Shown here piece after piece: positions 45,100-53,701 of a stretch of 59,083 nucleotides of DNA. The stretch spans positions 1 through 59,083 of the forward strand of contig NZ_FZOW01000028.1 of NCBI RefSeq assembly GCF_900188125.1, given 5' to 3'. The first letter of the stretch is position 1; every line of letters starts with the position of its first letter. The translations under genes were made by a program, and so were the position numbers. The notes below the pieces were generated by a model, which saw only the letters and a list, made by a program, of their open reading frames with translations, made no database searches and was not told the origin of the DNA. This stretch comes from Rhodococcoides kyotonense (GTDB lineage Bacteria; Actinomycetota; Actinomycetes; Mycobacteriales; Mycobacteriaceae).

Positions 45100-46722
45100 A
45101 TGCCAACCGTGAGAAAGGCGACAGTGGATCTTCTCGAGGGTTTCGAACCGCACCGCGCCGACGACGAGCTGAAGTACCGCGAGCTCGAACTCTTCGCCGA
45201 CGCGCCACTGTGGACCATAGCGGCAGACAGCGTCAGACGGGTGCCCCACGCTCCCGCAGTGAGCGACGCGCACTCCACGCTGACCTACCAGGAACTCGAC
45301 ATCGCCACCGCGAGGCGTGCAGCCGGACTCCGTCGAGTCGGATTGGCCCCCGGTGATCGCGTCATCCTGCAGTATCAGAATTCGGTTGCGTTTGCGGTAA
45401 CACTGCTCGGATCGCTGCGCGCAGGTATCGTGCCCGTCCTGACGCTCCCGGCTCATCGCATCAACGAGATCTCTCACCTCGCGTCGGTCTCGAGGGCACG
45501 GGGCTACATTTGTCACGATGTCGCGGCAGGATTCGACTACAGAGTGCTTGCAGCCCAGCTCGTCGAGCGCGTTACGACGGTGGACATCGTTCTCATCGAG
45601 GGCGACCCGGGCGAGTTCGATGCGGTCGTCGACGGAGAACCGAACGACTGGAACGACGTCTACGCCCAACCCGATTGTCCTGCACTGTTTCTCGTGTCCG
45701 GTGGGACGACGGGGCTACCGAAGCTGATACCACGCACCCACAACGACTATCGGTACAACGTCGAAAGAAGCTGCATAGCTGCTCGATTGACCGAGCAGGA
45801 CGTGTACCTGACAGTGCTGCCGGCCGCGCACAACTTCCCGCTCGGGTGCCCCGGTTTCCTAGGAGTGCTTTCGGTGGGCGGACATGCGATCTTCGCTGGG
45901 GACCCGTCTCCCGACCACGCTTTCGAGCTCATCGAGCGGCACGGAGTCACGGTGGTCGCGCTCGTTCCGGCGCTGGCGCAGGTATGGACCGCAGCCACCG
46001 AGTGGGAACCTGCCGACGTCTCCACCGTGCGGTTGATGCAGGTCGGTGGGGCCAAACTCGCCGAACCCGATGCTGTCGCGGCGAACGCTGCGTTCAGTGG
46101 CGCAGTACAGCAAGTGTTCGGAATGGCCGAAGGCCTCATCTGCTACACGCTGCCCGACGACGACGAGGCAACTGTCATCAGAACGCAGGGACGGCCGATG
46201 AGCGAGCACGACGACATCCGCATCGTCGACGAGCACGGTTCCGACGTTCCCGACGGGACGGAAGGCGAACTGATGGTGCGGGGGCCGTACACGATTCGTG
46301 GCTACTATCGCGCCGACGAGCACAACGCTCGGTCGTTCACCGGCGACGGCTATTACCGGAGTGGTGACCTGGTGCGACGCACCCCCTCGGGTCACCTCAT
46401 GGTCACTGGACGCATCAAGGACACGATCGTGCGCGGCGGTGAGAACGTCGCAGCCGACGACGTCGAAGAAAACCTGCTAGCCCACCCGACCGTGAGACAG
46501 GCTGCAGTTCTCGGCTTACCCGATCCCGATCTGGGCGAAAGGATCTGCGCGGCGGTCGTCGTCTACGGTACCGGGCTCGACCTACCGTCGGTGCGACAAT
46601 TTCTGACCGCACGAGGCTTGGCCACTTTCAAACAACCCGACGAACTACGCATCGTCCGTTCGCTACCAGTCACCGCAGTAGGCAAGATAGACAAGCGGAC
46701 TCTCCTGGCGCAACTCACATGA
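45100..46722 (+). CDS. mbtA: Salicyl-AMP ligase MbtA
   Basis: This is a 540-residue ANL-superfamily aryl acid ligase. It has the phosphate loop SGGTTGLPKLIPRTHNDY near residue 195, the aryl-acid-binding region LPAAHNFPLGCPG, the YRSGDLVRR motif, and the hinge GRIKDTIVRGGENV with catalytic Lys in AVGKIDKRTL at the C-terminus. These match MbtA/EntE/DhbE. With salicylate made nearby (MbtI), it should activate salicylate and load the aryl carrier domain of MbtB. It is divergent from the hydroxylase operon. Confidence 0.95.
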   Translation: MPTVRKATVDLLEGFEPHRADDELKYRELELFADAPLWTIAADSVRRVPHAPAVSDAHSTLTYQELDIATARRAAGLRRVGLAPGDRVILQYQNSVAFAVTLLGSLRAGIVPVLTLPAHRINEISHLASVSRARGYICHDVAAGFDYRVLAAQLVERVTTVDIVLIEGDPGEFDAVVDGEPNDWNDVYAQPDCPALFLVSGGTTGLPKLIPRTHNDYRYNVERSCIAARLTEQDVYLTVLPAAHNFPLGCPGFLGVLSVGGHAIFAGDPSPDHAFELIERHGVTVVALVPALAQVWTAATEWEPADVSTVRLMQVGGAKLAEPDAVAANAAFSGAVQQVFGMAEGLICYTLPDDDEATVIRTQGRPMSEHDDIRIVDEHGSDVPDGTEGELMVRGPYTIRGYYRADEHNARSFTGDGYYRSGDLVRRTPSGHLMVTGRIKDTIVRGGENVAADDVEENLLAHPTVRQAAVLGLPDPDLGERICAAVVVYGTGLDLPSVRQFLTARGLATFKQPDELRIVRSLPVTAVGKIDKRTLLAQLT

Positions 46723-46852
46723 TCGACACGGTCCGAACATCGCCAGGCTCTGCTCCTTTCATCCTGTCGCGCCCACACGGAGCCGAGGTACGTGAGACGA
46801 GGACCAACTCGGAACCGTCACGCCGGCGCTGGGGAACTCTCGGGTGTAGTCG

Positions 46853-48307
46853 CTAGTCGAGAAAGTAGGCGAGGACTTTCGCGTCGGAATCCAAGACCTC
46901 ATCCGAAGCCACCCCTAGCTCGAGTGCGAGTTCGACCGAGCCGAGGAGCGCAACCTCCACTTCAGGGGAGAAGGCTCGTTCCAGCACCCCGAGGTAGTCG
47001 GACATACTCGCATCGAGCTTGTCGATGAGCTGTTGGTATTCAGTAGCGAGTAGATCGTCGAGCGCGCGCTGTTCTTCTAGGTACTGCATGATCAGCGAAG
47101 CCTCGCGCTTGGAGAGCGACGTTGAGACCGACTTGTACAGGATGGTGCCGACGGTATTGCCGATCACGGCGCCAACGACTGGCACCGGGATGAGAGCCTG
47201 TCCAACGCAGGAGGACAGAGCGCTGATGGCAGTTTCCAGGCACACCAGCTCCGCGTTCTCGATGAACTCCAGCTCGTCGATCTCGCCTTTACGAAGCTTG
47301 TTCGCCTGCTCTGCAACACCGAATGCCGCGGTGACGACCGAGCTGGCGACGGCTGCGGGTGTCGCGGTGAAGTTCGTGAGCGAGTAGATACTGAGCCCAC
47401 GGACACCACCTTTGGCGAACCCGAAGACGCCTTCTCCGGCAATGTCGGCCCAGTCCTCGCCCGTGAAATCTTTAAGTTTCATACCCGCACGGCGTTTCGT
47501 GACGACGGCCAGCGCCAAAGCGGTCGCACCCTCGATGGCGGCGGCCGCAAGCGTGGCCTTTGCGCTCTCCTCGAGATTCGGCCGGCTCTCCTGGTAGGCC
47601 TCGTCCCGCAGGGATTGGTCTGTGGTTCGGAGGGAGTGTTTCTCCGTCTCCAGAGTCGCGCCGTAGGCACCCTTCTGCACCTCGGCGTATTTCAGGTGGG
47701 AAGGCTCGAGCGACTCGATGCCTACCGATCCCTCCTCGAAGAATGCCTGGACGCGTTTCCAGTCCTCGAGCGACGGGCCGTGGTTGGCCGTCAGGAGCTT
47801 GCCCGCTTCCCCCCGCGGCATGGCGTGCAGCTTCGCGATCACCTCGTAGTGGTCGCCAGGAATTTGGTATTTCCCGCCGCTTTCCAGGAAGTCGGGGTAC
47901 TTCTGGAGGTGTTCCGTTATCGCGCCGAGGCCGAAACGTCCGCCAGCCGCGACGAACTTCTGCTGGATCCCGACACCGCCGCGCATCAGGTCCACAGGGC
48001 CGTTGTCATTGACCCACTGGTTGACAGCGTCGCCACCCTCAATCAGCCTTCGAGCATTGCCGACGCCCACCTCTGCAACCTCGGCAATGAAGCCGTGCAT
48101 ACCCTTCACTCCGCCGCGGTTGGCAGCGACCACTTTGCCAATATCCCGCATCGCCTCGTTGACGCTGGCGAGCGCGTCCGTCAGATTCCTGTCCTGCCGA
48201 TTCAGAGCGCTCAGTAGGTTGTCCAGCCGGAGCTGATTGAGGTAGTTCACCCAGGCAGCGACTGCCTGTTCCTGATTGCTTTTCCCGAGCTGCGCCGCGT
48301 CATTCAT
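46853..48307 (-). CDS. Uncharacterised protein with hydrophobic segments (gene B of pair)
   Basis: This is a 484-residue protein I do not recognise. The start at 48307 overlaps the end of the gene upstream by eight bases, so the pair is co-translated. The N-terminal half is mostly helical and hydrophilic (NYLNQLRLDNLLSALNRQDRN and following). The centre has a run of hydrophobic/Ala-rich segments at about residues 265-285, 325-345 and 370-400 (LIPVPVVGAVIGNTVGTILY), and the tail is acidic (SDEVLDSDAKVLAYFLD). No signal peptide or enzyme motif is visible. The base composition and codon use are somewhat less GC-biased than the siderophore genes. The hydrophobic hairpin could insert in a membrane; toxin, defence or lipid-binding functions are all possible. 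Confidence 0.75.
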   Translation of the reverse strand: MNDAAQLGKSNQEQAVAAWVNYLNQLRLDNLLSALNRQDRNLTDALASVNEAMRDIGKVVAANRGGVKGMHGFIAEVAEVGVGNARRLIEGGDAVNQWVNDNGPVDLMRGGVGIQQKFVAAGGRFGLGAITEHLQKYPDFLESGGKYQIPGDHYEVIAKLHAMPRGEAGKLLTANHGPSLEDWKRVQAFFEEGSVGIESLEPSHLKYAEVQKGAYGATLETEKHSLRTTDQSLRDEAYQESRPNLEESAKATLAAAAIEGATALALAVVTKRRAGMKLKDFTGEDWADIAGEGVFGFAKGGVRGLSIYSLTNFTATPAAVASSVVTAAFGVAEQANKLRKGEIDELEFIENAELVCLETAISALSSCVGQALIPVPVVGAVIGNTVGTILYKSVSTSLSKREASLIMQYLEEQRALDDLLATEYQQLIDKLDASMSDYLGVLERAFSPEVEVALLGSVELALELGVASDEVLDSDAKVLAYFLD

Positions 48308-49295
48308 CACCGGCACCCGGCTCGATGCGCTTGTCCAGCAAGGCAGCACATGCTTTGGTGTTGTTCACCAGCGCGACGAGCTGGGACTGCTGCGGTGCGG
48401 ACAGCGCCCGGAAGTCGGCGCCATAGCACCTCAGCGCTTCGCTGTAACTCTGCACGAGTCGCTCTCGAAGAGCGGCAGTACGCCGGAGGAAGTCGCCGAT
48501 CTGAGCGTCCATGCCTTCGATGATCGCGGTGTTCTGCTTCACCGAGTTCAGCGCCTCATGTTTCGCGTCGCGGTTCTCGAACTTGTTCTTGGCGAACAGT
48601 CCGATCGACGCGAGGAGGGTGGCACCAGCCACCGTCCAACCGATAGGGCCGGCGAGGGCGAGCAAAGCACCGCCTGCCGCAGTGCCTCCACCGCCGGCTG
48701 CGATCGCCCCTCCGCCGAGCCAGGCGAGAGCGGCTTTGGTGGCAGCAGCCCCGGTCAGTGAGGAAATCGCCGTGCCGGTCGATGCGGTGCCAAAGGTGGT
48801 GGCGACCCATAGCGCGGCAGTCGGAGCCATGCTCGCGACCGCAGCTCCCGCGGTGAACCCGGCAGTGGCGCCGGCAGCCGACGTCCGCGCGGCCTCGAGG
48901 TCCTTCCGGGCGAACTCCTCCGCATCCAGGAAGTGAGCTTTGTGGATGCCGATGTCCTCGAAGTCGGTATCGAACGACTTCGGCGTGTTGACGATGCTGT
49001 TCACCAACAGCTCGACGAGTTCGATCAAGTCCGTCGATCGTTCGCGCTGATGTAGGAGCAAAACTCCCTTGTCGTTCATCGAGGTGAACGCGCCGTTGTA
49101 CTCGGTGATGGCCGACTCGTAGGGATCGGGCTTCTTTGCCGTCAGCCTCTCGTAGGTGTCCGCAGCAGCGTGCTTGAAGTCGGCGGTCTGTTCACCCAGT
49201 TGCTTGGAGCTACTTCGCGCGAGCCTGGCGAAGTCGCCGACCCGTTTGTCGAATCCCCTCTGCTTGGCCTCGTCCACCGCGAGCGGTTCAACCAT
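48300..49295 (-). CDS. Uncharacterised protein with long glycine-zipper region (gene A of pair)
   Basis: This is a 331-residue protein of unknown function. A helical N-terminal part (about residues 1-130, with AKQRGFDKRVGDFARLARSSS) is followed by a very Gly/Ala-rich hydrophobic stretch at about 140-235. This includes ATTFGTASTGTAIS, AALAWLGGGAIAAGGGG and GGALLALAGPIGWTVAGA. A helical C-terminal part of about 95 residues follows. Such glycine-zipper hairpins occur in many uncharacterised bacterial proteins and in membrane-inserting proteins. It is the first gene of the two-gene unit. The unit lies between the siderophore cluster and an unrelated catabolic region, as cargo or defence genes often do. 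Confidence 0.75.
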   Translation of the reverse strand: MVEPLAVDEAKQRGFDKRVGDFARLARSSSKQLGEQTADFKHAAADTYERLTAKKPDPYESAITEYNGAFTSMNDKGVLLLHQRERSTDLIELVELLVNSIVNTPKSFDTDFEDIGIHKAHFLDAEEFARKDLEAARTSAAGATAGFTAGAAVASMAPTAALWVATTFGTASTGTAISSLTGAAATKAALAWLGGGAIAAGGGGTAAGGALLALAGPIGWTVAGATLLASIGLFAKNKFENRDAKHEALNSVKQNTAIIEGMDAQIGDFLRRTAALRERLVQSYSEALRCYGADFRALSAPQQSQLVALVNNTKACAALLDKRIEPGAGDE

Positions 49296-49430
49296 CGAAA
49301 TCTCCGAATCCCGTTGCTGTGTGTCCTGGCGGCAAGAGAGTATCGATCACGAGTGACAAGTTCTAAAGCCGGATGAGCTACACCAATTCCACCGTCTTAC
49401 AACGCCCTGGCGTCCATGTGTCTACTCTTA

Positions 49431-49458
49431 AGATACCAATAAACCCTACTTAGTATCT
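49431..49458. promoter_or_regulatory. Inverted repeat before the aminotransferase gene
   Basis: AGATAC at 49431-49436 and GTATCT at 49453-49458 form a perfect 6-base inverted repeat with a 16-base AT-rich spacer. It ends just before the ribosome site (AGGAG) of the gene at 49472. Position suggests an operator, perhaps for a regulator such as the GntR protein at 50632. No matching copy was found by eye at the regulator's own promoter. Confidence 0.35.
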
Positions 49459-49471
49459 CAGGAGAATCGAT

Positions 49472-50617
49472 ATGGCCTCGCGGCTGCCCGCTCTAGCGTT
49501 CAATGAACACGTCGCTTCGTCCGTCGCTCTGGGGAACTGCGCGATTCCCGTGCGGGGCGTCCCTGTTCTACCCATGCCTGCGCATGTGGTGGCTGCGGCC
49601 GCCGAAGCTGCAGGTCAAGTGTTCCCGAGGCGCACTCGGGGAGCACTGGATCTCCGTCAGGCGATCGCTGACCATCTGAACAGCTCATTCGCGATGACAG
49701 TCAATGCCGAGACGGAACTCCTTGTCACCCATGGCGCGCAGCACGGAATGAGCATCGCTCTACGGGCGCTGATGGAAGCGGGAGACGAGGTCATCGTCCC
49801 CGCACCCACCTACTTTTTCGACGGGGTCATTCGGATGGCCGGCGCGATCCCCCGATACGTGCGCTCATCAGCCCAGTTGCGGTGGTCGCTCGACCTCGAA
49901 CAGATCGCGGCGTCGATTACGGAACGAACAACGGCCATCGTGCTGTGCAACCCGAACAATCCAACGGGCAACGTTCCGACGGCTCAGGAACTGCGCGAAG
50001 TGCTGGCCTTGGCCGAGAAGCATGGGCTGTGGGTATTTACCGACGAGTCGTACGAAAGGTATGTGCACGACGGGCCCGGTTACATCCCACTCCAGTCGAT
50101 CAGCGGAGGGCGCGACCGCGTGGTGACAATAACGAGCCTGAGCAAGAACTACGCGTTTTCCAGCTGGCGGATCGGTTACGTGCATTCGTCTCCGTCCACT
50201 GTCGACAGGATTCACGCTGCTCTCGAATGGGACGTGATCAATATCGGGGACGTTCCGCAGGCGGCAGCGACCGCCGCACTCACTGGACCACAGCATTGGT
50301 TGGACGTCGAATTCGACACGATGAAAACTCGCCGAGATGTGTTGTATGGCGCGCTGGCACGTGCCGACATTCCGATTGTTTTGCCGCAGGCCGGAATCTT
50401 CGTGTTTGCCGATCTGAGCGCGACGGGACGCAGCGGAGAGGACCTCCAAGACTTTCTGCTCGCCGCCGGAGTGGTGGCACTGTCGGGCGGGGGGTTCTTC
50501 GGCCCGGACACACACGTCAGGCTTCTTTATGGCGCACAAGAATCGGAGGTTCAGGCCATGGGTGATCGTGTGGCCGAAACGGTTTGCACAGCAAGGACTT
50601 CGGGGTCACACGCCTAG
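49472..50617 (+). CDS. Class I/II pyridoxal-phosphate aminotransferase
   Basis: This is a 381-residue aspartate-aminotransferase-fold enzyme. It has NPNNPTGNV at about residue 153, FTDESYERY at about 190 and the PLP Lys in SLSKNYAFSSWRIGY at about 218-232, with the substrate carboxylate Arg near the C-terminus in VRLLYG. The substrate is not evident. A ribosome site AGGAG lies before the ATG. It is convergent with the GntR gene, with 14 bases between the stop codons. Confidence 0.88.
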   Translation: MASRLPALAFNEHVASSVALGNCAIPVRGVPVLPMPAHVVAAAAEAAGQVFPRRTRGALDLRQAIADHLNSSFAMTVNAETELLVTHGAQHGMSIALRALMEAGDEVIVPAPTYFFDGVIRMAGAIPRYVRSSAQLRWSLDLEQIAASITERTTAIVLCNPNNPTGNVPTAQELREVLALAEKHGLWVFTDESYERYVHDGPGYIPLQSISGGRDRVVTITSLSKNYAFSSWRIGYVHSSPSTVDRIHAALEWDVINIGDVPQAAATAALTGPQHWLDVEFDTMKTRRDVLYGALARADIPIVLPQAGIFVFADLSATGRSGEDLQDFLLAAGVVALSGGGFFGPDTHVRLLYGAQESEVQAMGDRVAETVCTARTSGSHA

Positions 50618-50631
50618 CCGTCGACGACTGT

Positions 50632-51354
50632 TCAGCTGGGCAACAAAATCGGTGTGGATGTCACTGCATGGCTGCTGGTCAGCGCGTCGATGATTTCGCG
50701 GCGCGCTGACTGGGTGCGGTGCTGCATCGCCGCGCGGGCGGCGTGAGGGTCGCGGGCGGCGATGGCATCGACAATCGCCATCCGCTCGCCGATACGCCCT
50801 TCCGGCATCGACGGTGACAGCGTCACCGCCAGGCGAACTACCCGTTCGATTTCGTCGAGAACCTCGACAATACTTCTGGTTAGACGGGCATTGCCGGCCC
50901 CGTTGGCGATGATCGTTTCGAACTCGTAATTCTCGACAAGTCGCTCGTTCAAATAGGGCCCGCCGAGCTGACCGTAAGTGTCATCGACCGACAACTCCGC
51001 AAGGCGATCGGATCGGCCAACATCGAGCCCAAGCGATGCGGTCAGTGCCGATGCCTCACCCTGGAGGAGGGTCCGCATATCACAAAGATTCGCAACATCG
51101 CCCAGTGTCACCGACGAGACGACATAACCGGCCCGGGGCATCGGTTGCACCAGACCGTCGCGATGCAATCGCGCCAGCGCCTCACGGACTGGCGTTTTAC
51201 TCAATCCCATCGACGCAGCCACATCGGGCTCGGTGAAGTGCTGGCCCGGCGGCCTGCGCAGCTCGATGATGTCGCGTTTGAGCGTCAAATAGGCGCGCTC
51301 CATCATCGACCCGTCCGCAGTCTGCTCCAGGAGCAGCGCCGGTCTGTACTTCAT
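50632..51354 (-). CDS. GntR-family (FadR subfamily) transcription regulator
   Basis: This is a 240-residue protein. The N-terminal winged helix-turn-helix at about residues 15-80 has EPDVAASMGLSKTPVREALARLHRDGLV, the GntR signature. The C-terminal FCD-type helical domain binds an effector. It lies divergently from the hyuAB operon (244 bases between the starts) and convergently with the aminotransferase, so it probably controls one or both. A Met at residue 17 (51306) is an alternative start. Confidence 0.9.
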   Translation of the reverse strand: MKYRPALLLEQTADGSMMERAYLTLKRDIIELRRPPGQHFTEPDVAASMGLSKTPVREALARLHRDGLVQPMPRAGYVVSSVTLGDVANLCDMRTLLQGEASALTASLGLDVGRSDRLAELSVDDTYGQLGGPYLNERLVENYEFETIIANGAGNARLTRSIVEVLDEIERVVRLAVTLSPSMPEGRIGERMAIVDAIAARDPHAARAAMQHRTQSARREIIDALTSSHAVTSTPILLPS

Positions 51355-51598
51355 GACTTCACCAGCCTTCCGATTACGTGCACTTTACCTGACTCCAGGA
51401 TATATGACTTGCGTGTAAAAGATCTCAGATGGCTCTTGTTAATATCTCTAGCCCGAGTTACGGTTTGGTGACGCGGGACACATCCTCCGCCACTACGGCG
51501 ATCTCATCGCGCCACCAGACCTGCATCCGAGGCGCTGTTTCATCGATGTCGGCCGGAAGCGCCCGCGCGGATATTCTCCTCTTCAGAAAGGTCTTGTC

Positions 51599-53701
51599 AT
51601 GGCCACGTCCAGTTCTGTGGATCCGGTTGCCAACGCGCGATGGCGCGTAGCAGCGGACATCGGCGGCACGTTCACCGACGTCATCGCCCTCGGTCCCGAT
51701 GCTCGCATCGTGCCTATGAAAGTGCTGTCGACGCCTCCCGATTTCGGGACGGGCGTCATCGACGGTGTGACAGCGTCGATGCGTGATGCGGAGATTACTG
51801 CAGATGACGTCTCCGCAGTTCTGCACGCCACCACAGTGGCAACGAATGCCATCCTCGAGATGGAAGGCGCTCGCACAGCCCTGATCACGACCAAGGGCTT
51901 CCGTGATGTGCTCGAACTCGGCCGACTACGGCGGCCGCTTCTCTATGACCTGTCCTGGAGAAAGCCGACCCCGCTGGCTCGCCGACGCCATCGCTACGAA
52001 ATCGACCAACGTATTCACGCGGACGGACACATCGAGACTGCAGTGGATTTCGACGAAGTCGATGCACTTGCACAGAAACTCCGGGCAGACGGAATCGAAG
52101 CGTTGGCAGTGTGCTTGATCAACTCGCACGTCCGACCGGACGCAGAACGCGCTGTTGCGCACCGTCTTCAACAACTACTACCCGATGTGTACGTGACCAC
52201 GTCGGTCGACATCTCCCCCGAACCCGGTGAATTCGAACGAAGCAGCACCGCTGTCGTCAACTCGTACGTCGGAACGGTGGTGCACGGATACGTCAGCGAA
52301 CTCAGCCGTAGTCTACGCAAACGCGGAATCGAAGCACCGTTTTCCATCATGCAGTCCTCGGGAGGGCTTCTCGACGCGGAATCGGTGGTCGAACGCCCCG
52401 TCCAAATCATCGAATCAGGCCCTGCAGCTGGGGTCATCGCGGTTCAGAAACTCGCCCAGCTTCTCGGTCTCGACAACGTCGTCGCGTTCGACATGGGCGG
52501 CACCACAGCGAAGGCATCGCTGATCGAGAACGGACAACCGTTCCTGGCCAACGACTACGAAGTCGGCGGCGGGATGAACATCACCCGAAGCATGGGAAAG
52601 GGAGCGGGATACACAGTCCGCGTCCCCTCGATCGACATCGCGGAAGTCGGCGCGGGCGGCGGCAGCGTAATCGGAGTCGACTCGGCCGGCGCGCTCCACG
52701 TCGGACCCGGCAGCGCCGGGTCCCGGCCGGGACCTGCCTGCTACGGCCAAGGCGGCGAACGACCCACCCTCACCGACGCCAACGTCGTCCTCGGTTACCT
52801 CAACCCCGACGCCATCGCCGGCGGCCGCGTCACCATTCAGCCGGAACTGGCAGCGAAAGTACTCGGCGCCGTCAGCGACCGCATCGACACCGACCCCGGC
52901 GCGATCGCACGAGGAGCCTACGACGTCGCTATCTCAAATATGACCAAGGCAGTCAAAGCTGTCACCAGCGAACGCGGCCGCGACCCGCGGGACGCAACGA
53001 TGGTCGCGTTCGGCGGCGCCGGCCCCCTCTATGGCGCCGCACTGGCGCGTGAACTGGGCATCAGCACAGTCATCGTGCCCGTACACACCGGCCTCTTCAG
53101 CAGCCTCGGACTACTCGTCGCCGACAACGAATACCAAACTGTCACGCCGTTCCGCAGCGAACACCTCTCCCTGCACCGCTTCGCCACTGAATTCGACAAC
53201 CTGGCAGCGACCGTCACCGAACACCTGGGATCCGACGACGTTCGGATCGACCGAATCCTGGACATGCGCTACCACGGTCAGCGATTCGATCTTCGAATTC
53301 CATTGCCGGACGGCGACATCGACGACGCCTTGCTGCACGAAGTCAAACAGCGATTCCACGCCGAGCACCACAAGACCTACGGACGATCCGGCACCGACGA
53401 CCTGGTGGAAATCGTCAACATCCGAGTCCGCGGTTTCGTACGCAACACGGTCACCATCGACCAAGCGTTGACCCTTGCCGACACCGACCCCGGTGCACGA
53501 CGAGTACGCGAATGCCGCTTCGACACCACAGTCAGCACCCCAGTCATCGCGCGGGCGCACCTGACCCGCACCCCGGAGGCAGGGCCCTTGGTGATCGAAG
53601 ACATGGACTCCACCACCCTCGTTCCCCCGGGCACGACCGCCCATCTCGACGAGTACAACAACATCATCATCAGCTGGACGGACATCGAGGTCACCGCATG
53701 A
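51599..53701 (+). CDS. hyuA: Hydantoinase/oxoprolinase subunit A (HyuA)
   Basis: This is a 700-residue protein. The N-terminal ATP-binding loop is WRVAADIGGTFTDVI, followed by HATTVATNAILE, ESGPAAGVIA and AFDMGGTTAKASLI, which are the ASKHA-fold signatures of the HyuA family. These enzymes use ATP to open cyclic amides such as 5-oxoproline, N-methylhydantoin or related rings, together with HyuB. It starts at 51599 after an AGAAAGG site and overlaps hyuB by four bases. The exact substrate is unknown. Confidence 0.92.
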   Translation: MATSSSVDPVANARWRVAADIGGTFTDVIALGPDARIVPMKVLSTPPDFGTGVIDGVTASMRDAEITADDVSAVLHATTVATNAILEMEGARTALITTKGFRDVLELGRLRRPLLYDLSWRKPTPLARRRHRYEIDQRIHADGHIETAVDFDEVDALAQKLRADGIEALAVCLINSHVRPDAERAVAHRLQQLLPDVYVTTSVDISPEPGEFERSSTAVVNSYVGTVVHGYVSELSRSLRKRGIEAPFSIMQSSGGLLDAESVVERPVQIIESGPAAGVIAVQKLAQLLGLDNVVAFDMGGTTAKASLIENGQPFLANDYEVGGGMNITRSMGKGAGYTVRVPSIDIAEVGAGGGSVIGVDSAGALHVGPGSAGSRPGPACYGQGGERPTLTDANVVLGYLNPDAIAGGRVTIQPELAAKVLGAVSDRIDTDPGAIARGAYDVAISNMTKAVKAVTSERGRDPRDATMVAFGGAGPLYGAALARELGISTVIVPVHTGLFSSLGLLVADNEYQTVTPFRSEHLSLHRFATEFDNLAATVTEHLGSDDVRIDRILDMRYHGQRFDLRIPLPDGDIDDALLHEVKQRFHAEHHKTYGRSGTDDLVEIVNIRVRGFVRNTVTIDQALTLADTDPGARRVRECRFDTTVSTPVIARAHLTRTPEAGPLVIEDMDSTTLVPPGTTAHLDEYNNIIISWTDIEVTA

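Noticed and set aside
49355..49400. A tRNA-like stretch on the minus strand (GGTGTAGCTCA) between the unknown gene pair and the aminotransferase, perhaps an attachment-site remnant.
   Set aside because: No complete cloverleaf, anticodon arm or T arm can be folded, and no repeat of it was found at the other side of the gene pair. A tRNA scan would settle it.
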